NCBI RefSeq assembly: GCF_014649655.1
Contig: NZ_BMTL01000020.1
Location: forward strand, 121,968-185,967
Source: Streptomyces humidus
GTDB taxonomy: Bacteria; Actinomycetota; Actinomycetes; Streptomycetales; Streptomycetaceae
Direction of reading: 5' to 3'
Length of the DNA stretch: 64,000 nucleotides
In this document: positions 40,243-49,605 of the stretch, piece after piece
How positions within the stretch are numbered: the stretch's first letter is position 1
How the letters are laid out: every line of letters begins with the position of its first letter
Translations under genes and position numbers: made by a program
The notes under the pieces: generated by a model
What the model saw: the letters and a program-made list of their open reading frames with translations, nothing else
Databases searched by the model: none
What the model was told of the DNA's origin: nothing

Positions 40243-41357
40243 CGCAGCAGTCCGAGACCCCCGCCCACACGGTCGCCGCCCCGGAGGAGGACGCCCCGGC
40301 AGCCCTGCCCCCGCTGTCGCCCTCCTCTCCGCCCCCCTCCTCTCCGTTCTCCCCGTCGTCCCCGTCCCCGTCCTCGCCGTCCCCGCTCGCGCCGCCCGCC
40401 GGGCCCCGCCCGCTGGGGGAGCGGCGGGTGTGGCCGCGCAGCTTCCACGACCGGCTGACGTCACCGCTGCCCGGCCTCAGGGCCCTCGCCCGGTTCGCCC
40501 GCGAGGGCGCGGTGCGGCCCGGCAAGGAAGGACTCGCCGACATCCCCCGGCTGCCCGTCGCACCCGCGTCGGCGCCCCGCGTGGACGCCCGCACGATCGC
40601 CGTCACCTGGGCGGGACACGCCAGCTGGGTGGTGGGCATCGGCGGCCTCACCGTCCTGACCGACCCGGTCTGGTCCCGCCGCATCCTCGGCACCCCGGCC
40701 CGCATCACTCCGGTCGGCGTCCCCTGGGAGGAGCTGCCGCGGATCGACGCCGTCGTCATCAGCCACAACCACTACGACCACCTGGACGCCCCCACGCTGC
40801 GCCGACTCCCGCGCGACACACCGGTGTTCGTGCCGGGCGGTCTCGGCCGCTGGTTCCTGCGGCGCCGGTTCACGCGCGTCACCGAGCTGGACTGGTGGGA
40901 GGCCGCCGAACTGTCCGGCGTGCGCTTCGACTTCGTGCCCGCGCACCACTGGTCCAAGCGGACCCTCGTCGACACCTGTCGCACCCTGTGGGGCGGCTGG
41001 ATGCTCACCGCCCCCGACGGACAGCGCGTCTACTTCGCCGGTGACACCGGTTACGGGCACTGGTTCTCGCGCATCGGGCGGCGCTATCCGGACATCGACC
41101 TGGCGCTGCTGCCGATCGGCGCCTACGACCCGCGCTGGTGGCTCAGCGACGTCCACTGCGACCCGGAGGAAGCGGTCCGCGCCGCCCTCGACCTCGGCGC
41201 CCGGCGTATGGCCCCGATGCACTGGGGCACGTTCGTGCTGTCCGCGGAGCCGGTCCTCGAACCCCTCACACGCGTGCGTGCGGCGTGGGAGAAAGCGGGG
41301 CTGGAACGCGACGACCTGTGGGATCTGCCGGTCGGCGGCTCACGGGTCCTGGAATGA
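40239..41357 (+). CDS. MBL-fold hydrolase (NAPE-PLD/UlaG-like)
   Basis: 372 residues. A disordered Ser/Pro-rich N-terminus (residues about 15-50) precedes the metallo-beta-lactamase domain: VTWAGHASWVVGIGGLTVLT, VISHNHYDHLDAPTLRRLP (HxHxDH), VPAHHWSKRTLVDT, YFAGDTGYGHWF, PMHWGTF. This is the lipid-hydrolase-like branch close to N-acyl-phosphatidylethanolamine phospholipase D, here cytoplasmic. ATG at 40239 is coupled to the upstream PLP-fold gene. Substrate unknown. Confidence 0.88.
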   Translation: MTQQSETPAHTVAAPEEDAPAALPPLSPSSPPPSSPFSPSSPSPSSPSPLAPPAGPRPLGERRVWPRSFHDRLTSPLPGLRALARFAREGAVRPGKEGLADIPRLPVAPASAPRVDARTIAVTWAGHASWVVGIGGLTVLTDPVWSRRILGTPARITPVGVPWEELPRIDAVVISHNHYDHLDAPTLRRLPRDTPVFVPGGLGRWFLRRRFTRVTELDWWEAAELSGVRFDFVPAHHWSKRTLVDTCRTLWGGWMLTAPDGQRVYFAGDTGYGHWFSRIGRRYPDIDLALLPIGAYDPRWWLSDVHCDPEEAVRAALDLGARRMAPMHWGTFVLSAEPVLEPLTRVRAAWEKAGLERDDLWDLPVGGSRVLE

Positions 41358-41519
41358 CCCGACTCGGTGCCTGCCCGCCCGTCTGCCGGCCGCGCCTGCC
41401 CGCCGGCCGCGCCGGACACGACGTCCGCACCGCCGCGCGATCTCGTGTCGCCGACGCGAAGTGATGGGCCCCGGAACGCCGCACCGGCCCGGCGCGACGT
41501 CATGCCGCCCGGCGCGACC

Positions 41520-42149
41520 TCAGACGGTCCGGCTGCGTCGGAACCGACGCCACAGGCTCGGGGCGGCGCTGACCGCCACGGTCAGCGCGACCGCGGCGAC
41601 CACGCCCTCCCAGGGCTCGGGGAACAGCGAGCCGCCCAGGATGCCGATCAGCTGGTAGGTGACCGCCCACGCCAGACACGCGGGCAGGTTGCCCCGCACG
41701 AAGCGGCGCAGCGGCCACTTCGCCATCAGACAGGCCAGCATCACCGGTATCCGGCCCGCCGGCACCAGGCGGGACAGCACCAGGACGGCCACGTCGTGGT
41801 CGGCGAGCTTCTCCTGGGCCTGCGCAAGCCGCTCCTCGGGCGCACGCGCGCGGATCGCCTCCAGCCAGCGCGAGCCGTTCTTCGACCGCATCCCGCGCCG
41901 CCCCAGCCAGTACAGCGTCGCGTCCCCGCAGAACGCCGCCAGCGACGCCGTCACGAACACCAGCGCCAGGGAGAACGGCTCCTCCTGGTGGAAGGCGACC
42001 ACGGCCGCCGTGCTCACCAGGGCCCCCGTCGGCACCACCGGCACCAGCGCCCCGATGAGCACCAGCAGGAACAGGGACGGAATTCCGAGCGCCTGCTGCG
42101 TGGCAGGCGTCGGTATGACGGTCATGACCGCGGCGGCCGGCACGGTCAC
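41520..42149 (-). CDS. DedA family membrane protein
   Basis: 209 residues, SNARE-associated (VTT) domain. Hydrophobic segments near residues 22-45, 57-75, 135-155 and 165-190; the re-entrant motif region has FCGDATLYWLGRRG and VLSRLVPAGRIPVMLACLMA, where DedA proteins carry the conserved Arg and Gly. The family moves phospholipids or undecaprenyl phosphate across the membrane. GTG at 42149 overlaps the upstream MBL stop (GTGA); ATG at 42125 is an alternative. Confidence 0.85.
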   Translation of the reverse strand: MTVPAAAVMTVIPTPATQQALGIPSLFLLVLIGALVPVVPTGALVSTAAVVAFHQEEPFSLALVFVTASLAAFCGDATLYWLGRRGMRSKNGSRWLEAIRARAPEERLAQAQEKLADHDVAVLVLSRLVPAGRIPVMLACLMAKWPLRRFVRGNLPACLAWAVTYQLIGILGGSLFPEPWEGVVAAVALTVAVSAAPSLWRRFRRSRTV

Positions 42150-42919
42150 CGGTCGGCCTTCAGACGCACGCTCTCGCCGTGCCCGAGCCGGTGCACCGCC
42201 ACCCCCGGCGCACGCTCCGCCGCAAGGCGCACGAACTCCTCGCCGGGAGCATGGAATTCATGGGGGCGCACGGCGTCCATGCCGATCGGCCAGTACGTCC
42301 CGTAGTGCACGGGCACGGCGCTGCCCGGCGCCAGCCGGCGCAGAGCCTCGGCCGCGCGCCCCGCGTCCAGGTGCCCCTCGCCGAGATACGGACCCCAGCC
42401 GCCCACCGGCAACAACGCCGCGTCGACCGGACCGACTTCCTCGGCCATCGAGTCGAACAGGCCGGTGTCCCCGGCGAAATACGTGCGGGCCAGGCCCTCG
42501 ATCACATAACCGAGGGCGGGGGCGCGGTGCCGGCCGACCGGCAGCCGTCGCCCGTCGTGCCGCGCGGGCACGGCCCGTAGCAGCAGGTCGCCGACGGTCG
42601 TCTCGTCGCCCGGCGCCATTTCGCTCAGCCGCAGATGGCGCAGCCGGCGCAGCCCCGGCACGGCGCGCGGAGCGCCCTGAGGCACCAGCAGGCGCGTGCC
42701 CGGCGCAAGGCGCGCCAGGGACGGCACGTGCAGATGGTCGGCGTGCAGGTGGGAGACGAGCGCCACGTCCGCCTGCCAGGCCTCGGGCGGGGGAGCGGCG
42801 CCCCGTCGGCGGCGCAGATGCGCGAGCCGGCGGGCGAACAGGGGGTCGGTGAGCACACGCACGTCCGAATCCTCGACCGTGCAGGTGGCGTGACCCCACC
42901 ACGTGATCTCCACCGGCAC
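42146..42919 (-). CDS. MBL-fold hydrolase (UlaG-like)
   Basis: 257 residues: EITWWGHATCTVEDSDVRVL, VALVSHLHADHLHVPSLARL (HxHxDH), VPARHDGRRLPVGRHRAPAL, YFAGDTGLFDSM, PVHYGTYWPIG. Same superfamily as the MBL gene on the opposite strand 800 bases away but a different branch. GTG at 42919 has AAGGAGG 7 bases upstream. Coupled to DedA, so possibly a membrane-lipid-related hydrolase (inference). Confidence 0.87.
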   Translation of the reverse strand: MPVEITWWGHATCTVEDSDVRVLTDPLFARRLAHLRRRRGAAPPPEAWQADVALVSHLHADHLHVPSLARLAPGTRLLVPQGAPRAVPGLRRLRHLRLSEMAPGDETTVGDLLLRAVPARHDGRRLPVGRHRAPALGYVIEGLARTYFAGDTGLFDSMAEEVGPVDAALLPVGGWGPYLGEGHLDAGRAAEALRRLAPGSAVPVHYGTYWPIGMDAVRPHEFHAPGEEFVRLAAERAPGVAVHRLGHGESVRLKADR

Positions 42920-42949
42920 CCCTTTGCCTCCTTCGCGCGACTCCCCCGA

Positions 42950-42971
42950 AGCCTACGGGCAGGAGTAGGGT
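42950..42971. promoter_or_regulatory. Divergent -10 elements
   Basis: TAGGCT on the minus strand (42955-42950) serves the MBL-DedA pair and TAGGGT on the plus strand (42966-42971) serves the next gene; they lie back to back with 10 bases between. Confidence 0.45.
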
Positions 42972-43003
42972 CGGCGGCGAAACCCGGAGGTGAGGGGGAC
43001 GCC

Positions 43004-43414
43004 ATGGGACCGTTGCGGGTCATGCGGGTCACGGCGATCGCGAGTCTGACGCCGCTCGAGGAACTGGACGAGGATCCCTTCCTGGTGGACTCCCGCAGTC
43101 AGCACGCGATGTGCGCGCGATGGGCGGCGGAGCGCGGATACGTCGTGGGCCGGGAGCTGCTGGTGCGCGGAGTGCGCGCCGACCACTGTGTGCTGTGGGA
43201 CGGCGTCCGGCCCGGGGCCGACCTGTTCGTCGCGCCGAGCCGCCGGGTGCTGGAGAGCGCGCTGTCGTCCGTCGAGGAGTTCTCCGCGGAGTGCGCGCGG
43301 CGCGGGGTGCGGGTGGAGACGGTCGGCAGCGCCGAGCCCGCCTACGACGCCCAGATGAAGGCCAGGGTGCACCGCAGGCTGTCCATGCCGACGGCCGGCT
43401 ACGACGGACGGTAG
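43004..43414 (+). CDS. Hypothetical protein, resolvase-like fold possible
   Basis: 136 residues, not firmly recognised. RVTAIASLTPLEELDEDPFL, SQHAMCARWAAERGYVVGRE and FVAPSRRVLESALSSVEEFS recall the N-terminal layout of serine resolvases, but the start lacks the catalytic YxRVS motif, so a DNA-cutting role is unlikely. ATG at 43004 follows GGAGGTGAGGGGG. Monocistronic. Confidence 0.65.
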   Translation: MGPLRVMRVTAIASLTPLEELDEDPFLVDSRSQHAMCARWAAERGYVVGRELLVRGVRADHCVLWDGVRPGADLFVAPSRRVLESALSSVEEFSAECARRGVRVETVGSAEPAYDAQMKARVHRRLSMPTAGYDGR

Positions 43415-43465
43415 CCGGGGTGGCCGGGGTGGCTAGGGCGGCCGGGGAGTGCCTGGAACCGTGAT

Positions 43466-45631
43466 GTGACAGGGTGGAAGACGGCCTCCGCGGGCGTCGG
43501 GGCCGGAACGCGAGGTGGACGGGGCGTGCGTGGGGTGCGGTGGCGGCGGGCCGTCAGTCAGGCCGGGCGCAGCATCGCGGTGTGGGGTGTGTCCACGCTG
43601 ACGATGCTGGTGCTGGCCGGGATACTGCCGGACTTCCGGCTGCAGTCGCCCGACGGCGACAGCGCCACCACGATCGCCGTGACCGCGGCCGTCGGCGCCG
43701 GGGTGTTCGGTGTGCTGTCGGCCCTGGTCTGGCCGCTGCTCGTGCGTCTGCTGCTCCTGGTGCCGGCGCTGGTGCTGGGGACGCTGGTGTTCTTCCTCAA
43801 CGGATCGCTGCTGCTGCTCGCCCTGCGGTTGAACCCCTCCGGGCAGAGCGAGGCGGCGCCCGAGACCGCCGTCATCGTCGCCGCCGTGATGTCCGCCGTG
43901 GCCTCCGCGACCGGCGGCGCGCTGGCCGTCCGCGACGACGACGCCTACCGCCGCCGGCTGTACCGGCTCGCCGACCGCCGCCGAAGAGGCGGCCCCGCGT
44001 GTCCGGTCACGCCCGGCACCGTCTTCCTCCAGTTCGACGGCGTCGGTCACGACGTGCTGGAGGCGGCCGTGCGCAAGGGGCTGATGCCGACCGTCGCCAG
44101 GTGGCTGGGCGGCGGGCCCGGCCAGGGCGGCGGCGCCCCCGCCGCCGACGGCGGCGCCACGCACCGCCTCACCCCCTGGCGGACCGACTGGTCCAGCCAG
44201 ACCGGCGCGAGCCAACTGGGCATCCTGCACGGCAGCAACCACGACGTGCCCGCCTTCCGCTGGTACGAGAAGGACAGCGGGGAGGTGATGGTCTGCAACC
44301 GCCCCACCAGCGCCGCCGAACTCCAGCGCCGGGCGGTCGCACGCACCGGCGACGGCGGACTGCTGTCCGCCGACGGCGCGAGCCGCGGCAACCTCTTCAG
44401 CGGCGGCGCCGACGAACAGGCGCTCGTGCTGTCCATAGCCGCGCGCCGGCGCAGCCGGGAGACCCGCTCACGGGCCGGCTACTTCGCGTACTTCTCCGAC
44501 CCCGCCAACGCGGTGCGCACGGCGCTCTCCTTCGTCGCCGAGGTGGTCCGCGAGATCGCCCAGTCCACCCGCGCCCGCCTGCGCAAGGAGCGCCCGCGCG
44601 TGGGACGCGGCGGCCTCTACCCGTTCGTCCGCGCCTTCGCGACCGTCGTCGAACGGGACGTGGTGGTGGCGGCCGTCACGGGTGACATGCTCGCGGGACG
44701 CACCGCCGTCTACGCCGACCTGGTGGCCTACGACGAGGTCGCGCACCACTCCGGGCCGCTCGGCCGGGACACCGAGCAGGTGCTCGGGCGGCTCGACCGG
44801 GCGCTCGCACTGATCGAGAGCGTCGCCGGACACGCCCCCCGCCCCTACCGGATCGTCGTGCTGTCCGACCACGGCCAGAGCCCGGGCGAAACGTTCCGCG
44901 CCCGCTACGGGCTCACCCTCGGCGACCTGGTCCGGGCCGGCTGCGGGCTGCCCGTGCCGCGCAGGGCCGAGCGCACCCACAGCGGTGCGGAGGCCCGGGC
45001 GGCCGTCCGCGCGGCGCTGCGCCGGCCCGTGGAGGAGGGCGGCGCACGCCACCGCCCGGCCGGCCGCGGCTCGGAACCGATCGTGCTCGCCTCCGGCAAC
45101 CTCGGCCTCATCTCGTTCCCGGACGTGCCGCACCGGATGAGCAAGGAGGAGATCGACGCCCGTCACCCCGCGTTGCTCTCCATGCTCGCCGACCACCCCG
45201 GCATCGGATTCCTCCTGGTGCGCAGCGAGCGGCACGGCGGGGTCGTCCTCGGCGCGTACGGCGCGGAGATCCCCCTGGACCGGCTCGACGACGACCCGGG
45301 CCCGCTGGCGGTGTTCGGGCCGGGAGCGGCCGACGCCGTGCGCCGCACCCACTCCTTCCCGCTCGCCGCCGACGTGATGGTCAACTCCTTCCACGACCCG
45401 GCCGACGGCGAGGTCCTCGCGTTCGAGGAGCAGATCGGCTCCCACGGCGGCCTCGGCGGCGCCCAGGCCAGGCCGTTCCTGCTCTCCCCGCTCGCCCTGT
45501 CCCCACCGGACGCGGACGGCGCGGAGCCGGTCGGGGCGGAGCACGTCCACCGTGTGCTGCGGCGCTGGCTGCGCGAGTCCAACGGACCCGAGGTGCCGCT
45601 GGAGCCGGCGCCGGAGGAGCACGCCGCCTGA
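43466..45631 (+). CDS. Holin-4_2-type membrane domain fused to an alkaline-phosphatase-superfamily phosphodiesterase
   Basis: 721 residues. The first 150 hold four hydrophobic segments of the phage-holin-4_2/YvlD type (AVWGVSTLTMLVLAGILPDF, SALVWPLLVRLLLLVPALVL, FFLNGSLLLLAL). From about residue 185 a type I phosphodiesterase/phosphatase domain begins: VFLQFDGVGHDVLEAAV, RTDWSSQTGASQLGILHGSN (nucleophile Thr region), YADLVAYDEVAHHSGPLG (metal Asp and His), VVLSDHGQSPGETF (metal Asp-His), IGSHGGLGG. GTG at 43466 is used; GTG at 43526 after GAGGTGG is also good. Probably membrane-bound; topology of the catalytic part is unclear. Confidence 0.82.
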   Translation: MTGWKTASAGVGAGTRGGRGVRGVRWRRAVSQAGRSIAVWGVSTLTMLVLAGILPDFRLQSPDGDSATTIAVTAAVGAGVFGVLSALVWPLLVRLLLLVPALVLGTLVFFLNGSLLLLALRLNPSGQSEAAPETAVIVAAVMSAVASATGGALAVRDDDAYRRRLYRLADRRRRGGPACPVTPGTVFLQFDGVGHDVLEAAVRKGLMPTVARWLGGGPGQGGGAPAADGGATHRLTPWRTDWSSQTGASQLGILHGSNHDVPAFRWYEKDSGEVMVCNRPTSAAELQRRAVARTGDGGLLSADGASRGNLFSGGADEQALVLSIAARRRSRETRSRAGYFAYFSDPANAVRTALSFVAEVVREIAQSTRARLRKERPRVGRGGLYPFVRAFATVVERDVVVAAVTGDMLAGRTAVYADLVAYDEVAHHSGPLGRDTEQVLGRLDRALALIESVAGHAPRPYRIVVLSDHGQSPGETFRARYGLTLGDLVRAGCGLPVPRRAERTHSGAEARAAVRAALRRPVEEGGARHRPAGRGSEPIVLASGNLGLISFPDVPHRMSKEEIDARHPALLSMLADHPGIGFLLVRSERHGGVVLGAYGAEIPLDRLDDDPGPLAVFGPGAADAVRRTHSFPLAADVMVNSFHDPADGEVLAFEEQIGSHGGLGGAQARPFLLSPLALSPPDADGAEPVGAEHVHRVLRRWLRESNGPEVPLEPAPEEHAA

Positions 45632-45640
45632 ATCCCGGCC

Positions 45641-45670
45641 GCGTCGGGGTGCGTCGGGGTGCGTCGGGGT
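45641..45670 (+). repeat. Three perfect GCGTCGGGGT repeats
   Basis: Tandem 10-mers 10 bases after the stop of the phosphodiesterase gene. Confidence 0.85.
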
Positions 45671-45802
45671 CGGGGTGCGCCGGGGGCAGGGGGATCACCG
45701 TGTGCGGACGGATCCCTGCGCCCCTCCGGACACGGCGCACCCTTCGCCCTCTCCCGAGGAGTCCTGGCGCGCGTGCGGCGCTGCCCACCCGGACGCCGTT
45801 GC

Positions 45803-46168
45803 GGTTCAGCGCGCTGTCGCAGCGGCCGTGGATGATCACCGAGCCGTGGTCCGTGACCGTGATCCAGCCGCACCGGCTTCGGCGACACCGCCGCCCGGAC
45901 CCTGTCCGGCTCCGCCGCCCCCTCCGGCCCCTACGCCGCCCTCAACGCTGCCACCGACCAGCAGATGGCCGCCTCCTACCGGTCCACCCGCCTCTCGGCT
46001 CCGCCCGAGACCGTCGCGAAGTTCATCGACCACGCGGCCACCGCCGCCGAGCCGCGCACCCGCTACGTGGTCACCCCCGCCGCGAAGACCTTGATCCACG
46101 CCCGCCGCCTGCTCGGCGCCCGTGCCTTCGACGCCTACCTGCGCGCCCAGTTCAAGGACGCCGCATGA
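45803..46168 (+). pseudogene. Short-chain dehydrogenase C-terminal remnant
   Basis: From about 45875 one frame reads TGFGDTAARTLSG, GPYAALNAATDQQMAASYRS, TRLSAPPETVAKFIDHAATA and ends KTLIHARRLLGARAFDAYLR, the C-terminal half of an SDR oxidoreductase of the long-tailed type. Just before, the expected VTVIQP segment lies in another frame, and the Rossmann N-terminus is absent. So the gene is truncated and frameshifted. Confidence 0.65.
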
Positions 46169-46396
46169 GCCGGTTCCCGGACTGTCGAGTCCTGAGGTGG
46201 GCGCGCGGGAGGCCCCGTCCGTCGTCGCCGTCGCCGTCGTCGTCGCCTCAGCGTTCGCCGTCGCCCCAGCGTATGCCGGACCGGCCCGCGCGCGAGGGGG
46301 CCCGTGGAGCGGTGAGGCGCCCACCGCCGGGATGCGATGGGCGCCTCGTCTCCTCTGCCTCGGGCAGGGCCCGGGTGCTTCGGCCGAGACCGTCCG

Positions 46397-49372
46397 CTAC
46401 TTCAGGTAGGGGCCGTCCGTGCCGATCTTCCCGGGGCCGTTGAGCACGAAGACCCGGAGGTTTCCCTTGCCGGGGGCGCCGACGGACAGCGTTCCGTCGG
46501 TGACCGTCCTGGAGGTGCCCGTGACGGCGTCCGTGTACGTGCCGTTCGGGATTCCCGTGTACGTCGCCCCGTCGGTCACGGTGACGAGCGCGAAGCTGTC
46601 CGTGCCACCGCTGGTGTAGCGGCGCTTGTAGGCCATGCCGCCGGAGATGCCCTCCGTGGAGTACTGGCCCATCTGGAGAGCGGGGATCGCCCGGCGGATC
46701 TGGTTGAGCCGTTGCAGGTGCTTCACCAGCGGCTGGGCCAGTGTGGCGGCGACCTGACCGCTCGCGGACGCGACCGTGCCGAAGCCGGACGCCGTGACGG
46801 AACCGGCCAGTTGGTCGCCGTAGTAGGCGCGGCCCGTGTTGGCGAGGGGGCAGGAGGGACCGCAGTCGATCTGCTTGCCCTTCTGGAACTCGGTCTCCGA
46901 CCCGTAGAGGAGGGTCGGGATGCCGCGGAAGGTCCACATCAGCGACATGTTCTCGGCCCAGGCGTCGGTGCCGCCGCTGTAGCGGGTGCTCGACTTGTTG
47001 GGGCCGTAGTCGTGGCTGTCGACGTAGACGACGTTGTAGGTGGCGTCGTTGGTGCTGTCGTCGGAGTCCTTGCCGTTGCTGTAGGCGTTGTGCGCGTCGC
47101 CGAAGTTCATGTGCATGCGCATGTCGATGATGTTCATGCCGGAGAACTTGCTGTGGTCGGGCGCGTGGTAGGTGTTGCCGTTCAGGAAGGCGTTGGTGGA
47201 CGTCGGCTGGTTGCCGGTGCCGAGGTTGTTCTCGTAGGTGAACTGCTCGAGGGCCGCCGCGGTGTCGTCGGCGCTGTACTCCTTGCGCTCCTTCCAGGTG
47301 TAGAACTGCGCCGAGTGGTTGACGGACCCGCGGTTCCACTTGTCGTTGACGAAGGCCGCGACCTCGGCGAAGACGAAGAAGTTGCTCGCCGTCGCGGCCC
47401 CGAACGTCTGGGTGACCCGGTCGTAGACGGCGGGCAGGAAGCGGCGGTTCCAGGTGACGCGCGGGATGTGGACGGCCGTGTCGATCCGGAAGCCGTCGAT
47501 GCCCATGTCGATGTACTTGTCGTACGCGCCGATGAGGTAGTTCTGCACGGGCGTCGACTCGGTGTTGAAGTCGGCGAGGTCCTCGTGCAGCCAGCAGGAA
47601 CGGGAGTCCTCACCCTCCCAGTTGCCGATCCAGCACTGGTGGTAGTAGGCCTTCGGGAACATGCCCGAAGTGGGGCTCGGCCACTGGCAGTTGTAGACCG
47701 TGTAGCCCTCCGCGCTCTTGCCCCCGGTGGGCTTGCCCCAGTTCAGGCAGGTGTTGCCGGTCGGCTCGGCGGTCGACCACAGGTCACCGTTGTAGTACGA
47801 CTTCCCGGACTTCGGCTCCACGGTCAGGCCGTCGTACTCGAAGCCCTCGGCCTTCTCGTCGTAGTACCAGCTCCACTGCGAGTCTCGCACGCCGTACACG
47901 GTCGGGGTGAACAGGCCCTTGGCGCCCCAGCGTGAGCTGTGGTTGTACACGACGTCCTGGTAGATCTTCATGCCCTTGGCGTGGGCGGCGTTGATCAGAT
48001 CCTGGTAGGACGCGCCGGCCGACTCCAGGCGCGGGTCGACCTTGTAGAAGTCGTAGCCGTGATAGCCGTGGTAGTCGTAGTCCGAGCGGTTCAGGACCAC
48101 CGGGGTGATCCAGACCGCCGAGAAGCCGAGGGCCTTGATGTAGTCGAGCCGTTCGACCAGGCCCTTGAAGTCGCCGCGGAACATGGGATCGTTGTTCGCC
48201 GCGTTCCCGGACTTGACGTGCTGACTGCCGCCACGGTTGTTGGAACTGTCACCGTCGTAGAAGCGGGCGGTCATGACGAAGTAGATCGGGTCCTTGCGCG
48301 GGTCCGTGCCCAGCGGCACGCTGCCTGCGGGTGTGCTCGGCTTCTTGCCCGTGGTCGCCGTGGCCGCGGCGGAGGCCGCCGAGGTGTTGCCCGCCGCGTC
48401 CACGGCCCTGACCGTGTAGGTGTAGGCGGTGTCCTCCTCCAGCCCCGTGTCGGACAGGACGGTGGAGCCGACGTCGGTGACCGTGCTGCCCTTGGTCCCG
48501 CCGGTGCGGGTGACCTGGTACTTCGTCACGCCCGTGTTGTCGGTGGCGGCGCTCCAGGTCACGACCACGGAGACGTTCGTCGCGCTCGCCCGCACGTTCG
48601 CCGGAACGCCCGGCGCCTCGGTGTCGGGTTCCGCTGCGGCACACGGGTCCTTCGCGTTCTGGGTGACGGTGTTGTTCTTCACCGTGCTGGTCCCGGACGC
48701 GATCGTGTAGTCCGAGCCGTTGTTGTTGTCCCAGATCCCGTTTCCGTTGTTGAACGCGGCTTTGAGCGAGGTCGCGGTGCCGAGGTCGACCGTGCGCTTC
48801 CACCAGCCGGCGCAGGAGGCCTCCATGCCGACGCCGGGCACGGTCGTCCAGGAGCCGCCGGCCGGCTGGTAGTGCAGGTTGGCCGTGGTCCAGCCGAGGG
48901 TCTGCGTCGAGTAGTAGACGGTCGCCTCGTTGCCGGGGTCCCCGCCGGTGTCGGCGCACGGGTCGCTGTGCGCCACCACGCCGTCCTTGACCGTGATGTC
49001 TCCGGTGCCGAGGGCGTAGTTCTTTCCGCCGTTGTTGTCCCAGACGCCCTGGCCGTTGTTGAAGGTGGCCTGGAGCCCGGCGGCCGAGCCCAGGTCCACC
49101 GTGAGCTTCACCCAGTCCGTGCAGGCTGCCGTCATGCGCGTGCCGGGAACGGTGGTCCATGAACCGCCGTCGGGGGCGTAGTGGAGGTAGTTGTCCGTCC
49201 AGTTCTTCGTCTTCGTGTAGTAGAAGACGGTGGCCGAGGTGGTGGCCGAGGTGGCGGCGGCCGGCTGGGCGGTGGCCCCGACGGCGGTGGGGGTGGTCAG
49301 GGGCAGGGCGAGTATGCCTGCGGCGAGAGCTCCGGCCGCCCAGGGGCGGGCGAGGGATCGGCGGCGTCTCAT
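46397..49372 (-). CDS. Secreted alpha-amylase with two CBM25 modules
   Basis: 991 residues, extracellular starch hydrolase. Signal peptide about 1-33; two CBM25-type starch-binding modules (about 45-140 and 150-245, each with a SWTTVPG loop and WDNN); fibronectin type III domain (about 265-345); GH13 catalytic domain (about 360-880) with QDVVYNHSS, MGIDGFRIDTAVHIPR (nucleophile Asp), FFVFAEVAAF (acid/base Glu) and YVDSHDYG; beta-sandwich C-terminus. ATG at 49372 has GGAG 8 bases upstream. A GCAAG-N2-CTTGC operator-like site upstream suggests maltose/starch induction. Confidence 0.93.
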   Translation of the reverse strand: MRRRRSLARPWAAGALAAGILALPLTTPTAVGATAQPAAATSATTSATVFYYTKTKNWTDNYLHYAPDGGSWTTVPGTRMTAACTDWVKLTVDLGSAAGLQATFNNGQGVWDNNGGKNYALGTGDITVKDGVVAHSDPCADTGGDPGNEATVYYSTQTLGWTTANLHYQPAGGSWTTVPGVGMEASCAGWWKRTVDLGTATSLKAAFNNGNGIWDNNNGSDYTIASGTSTVKNNTVTQNAKDPCAAAEPDTEAPGVPANVRASATNVSVVVTWSAATDNTGVTKYQVTRTGGTKGSTVTDVGSTVLSDTGLEEDTAYTYTVRAVDAAGNTSAASAAATATTGKKPSTPAGSVPLGTDPRKDPIYFVMTARFYDGDSSNNRGGSQHVKSGNAANNDPMFRGDFKGLVERLDYIKALGFSAVWITPVVLNRSDYDYHGYHGYDFYKVDPRLESAGASYQDLINAAHAKGMKIYQDVVYNHSSRWGAKGLFTPTVYGVRDSQWSWYYDEKAEGFEYDGLTVEPKSGKSYYNGDLWSTAEPTGNTCLNWGKPTGGKSAEGYTVYNCQWPSPTSGMFPKAYYHQCWIGNWEGEDSRSCWLHEDLADFNTESTPVQNYLIGAYDKYIDMGIDGFRIDTAVHIPRVTWNRRFLPAVYDRVTQTFGAATASNFFVFAEVAAFVNDKWNRGSVNHSAQFYTWKERKEYSADDTAAALEQFTYENNLGTGNQPTSTNAFLNGNTYHAPDHSKFSGMNIIDMRMHMNFGDAHNAYSNGKDSDDSTNDATYNVVYVDSHDYGPNKSSTRYSGGTDAWAENMSLMWTFRGIPTLLYGSETEFQKGKQIDCGPSCPLANTGRAYYGDQLAGSVTASGFGTVASASGQVAATLAQPLVKHLQRLNQIRRAIPALQMGQYSTEGISGGMAYKRRYTSGGTDSFALVTVTDGATYTGIPNGTYTDAVTGTSRTVTDGTLSVGAPGKGNLRVFVLNGPGKIGTDGPYLK

Positions 49373-49489
49373 GCGCGTCTCCAGGACGTGGTGGGGAGGA
49401 CGGGTCCGTGTGGACGCCGGCGGAGACCTTGACGCGCCTCGAGGCCTCCTGCGTCCGTGCCTGCCATGCTCTGCTGTCGGAAACTTTCA

Positions 49490-49501
49490 GCAAGACCTTG
49501 C
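49490..49501 (-). promoter_or_regulatory. MalR/Reg1-type operator candidate of the amylase gene
   Basis: GCAAGACCTTGC, 5-bp arms around 2 bases, 118 bases before the amylase ATG. Similar GCAAG/CTTGC repeats are described in Streptomyces amylase promoters under LacI-family maltose regulators. It differs from the operators of the xylosidase operon nearby. Confidence 0.5.
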
Positions 49502-49605
49502 AGGCATCCCGGAGATTACCGGTACATGTCAGGGTCGTAAAGGGCCCGCGCAGCCCCGGTCGACGACTCCCTTCTTGGCCCTGTCTCCCGCCTCCCGTGT
49601 CCACC

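Noticed and set aside
43004..43414. Serine recombinase
   Set aside because: Overall length pattern is similar but the catalytic Ser motif is missing.
43466..44000. Phage holin suggesting a prophage
   Set aside because: The holin-like domain is fused to a phosphodiesterase and no phage gene is nearby.
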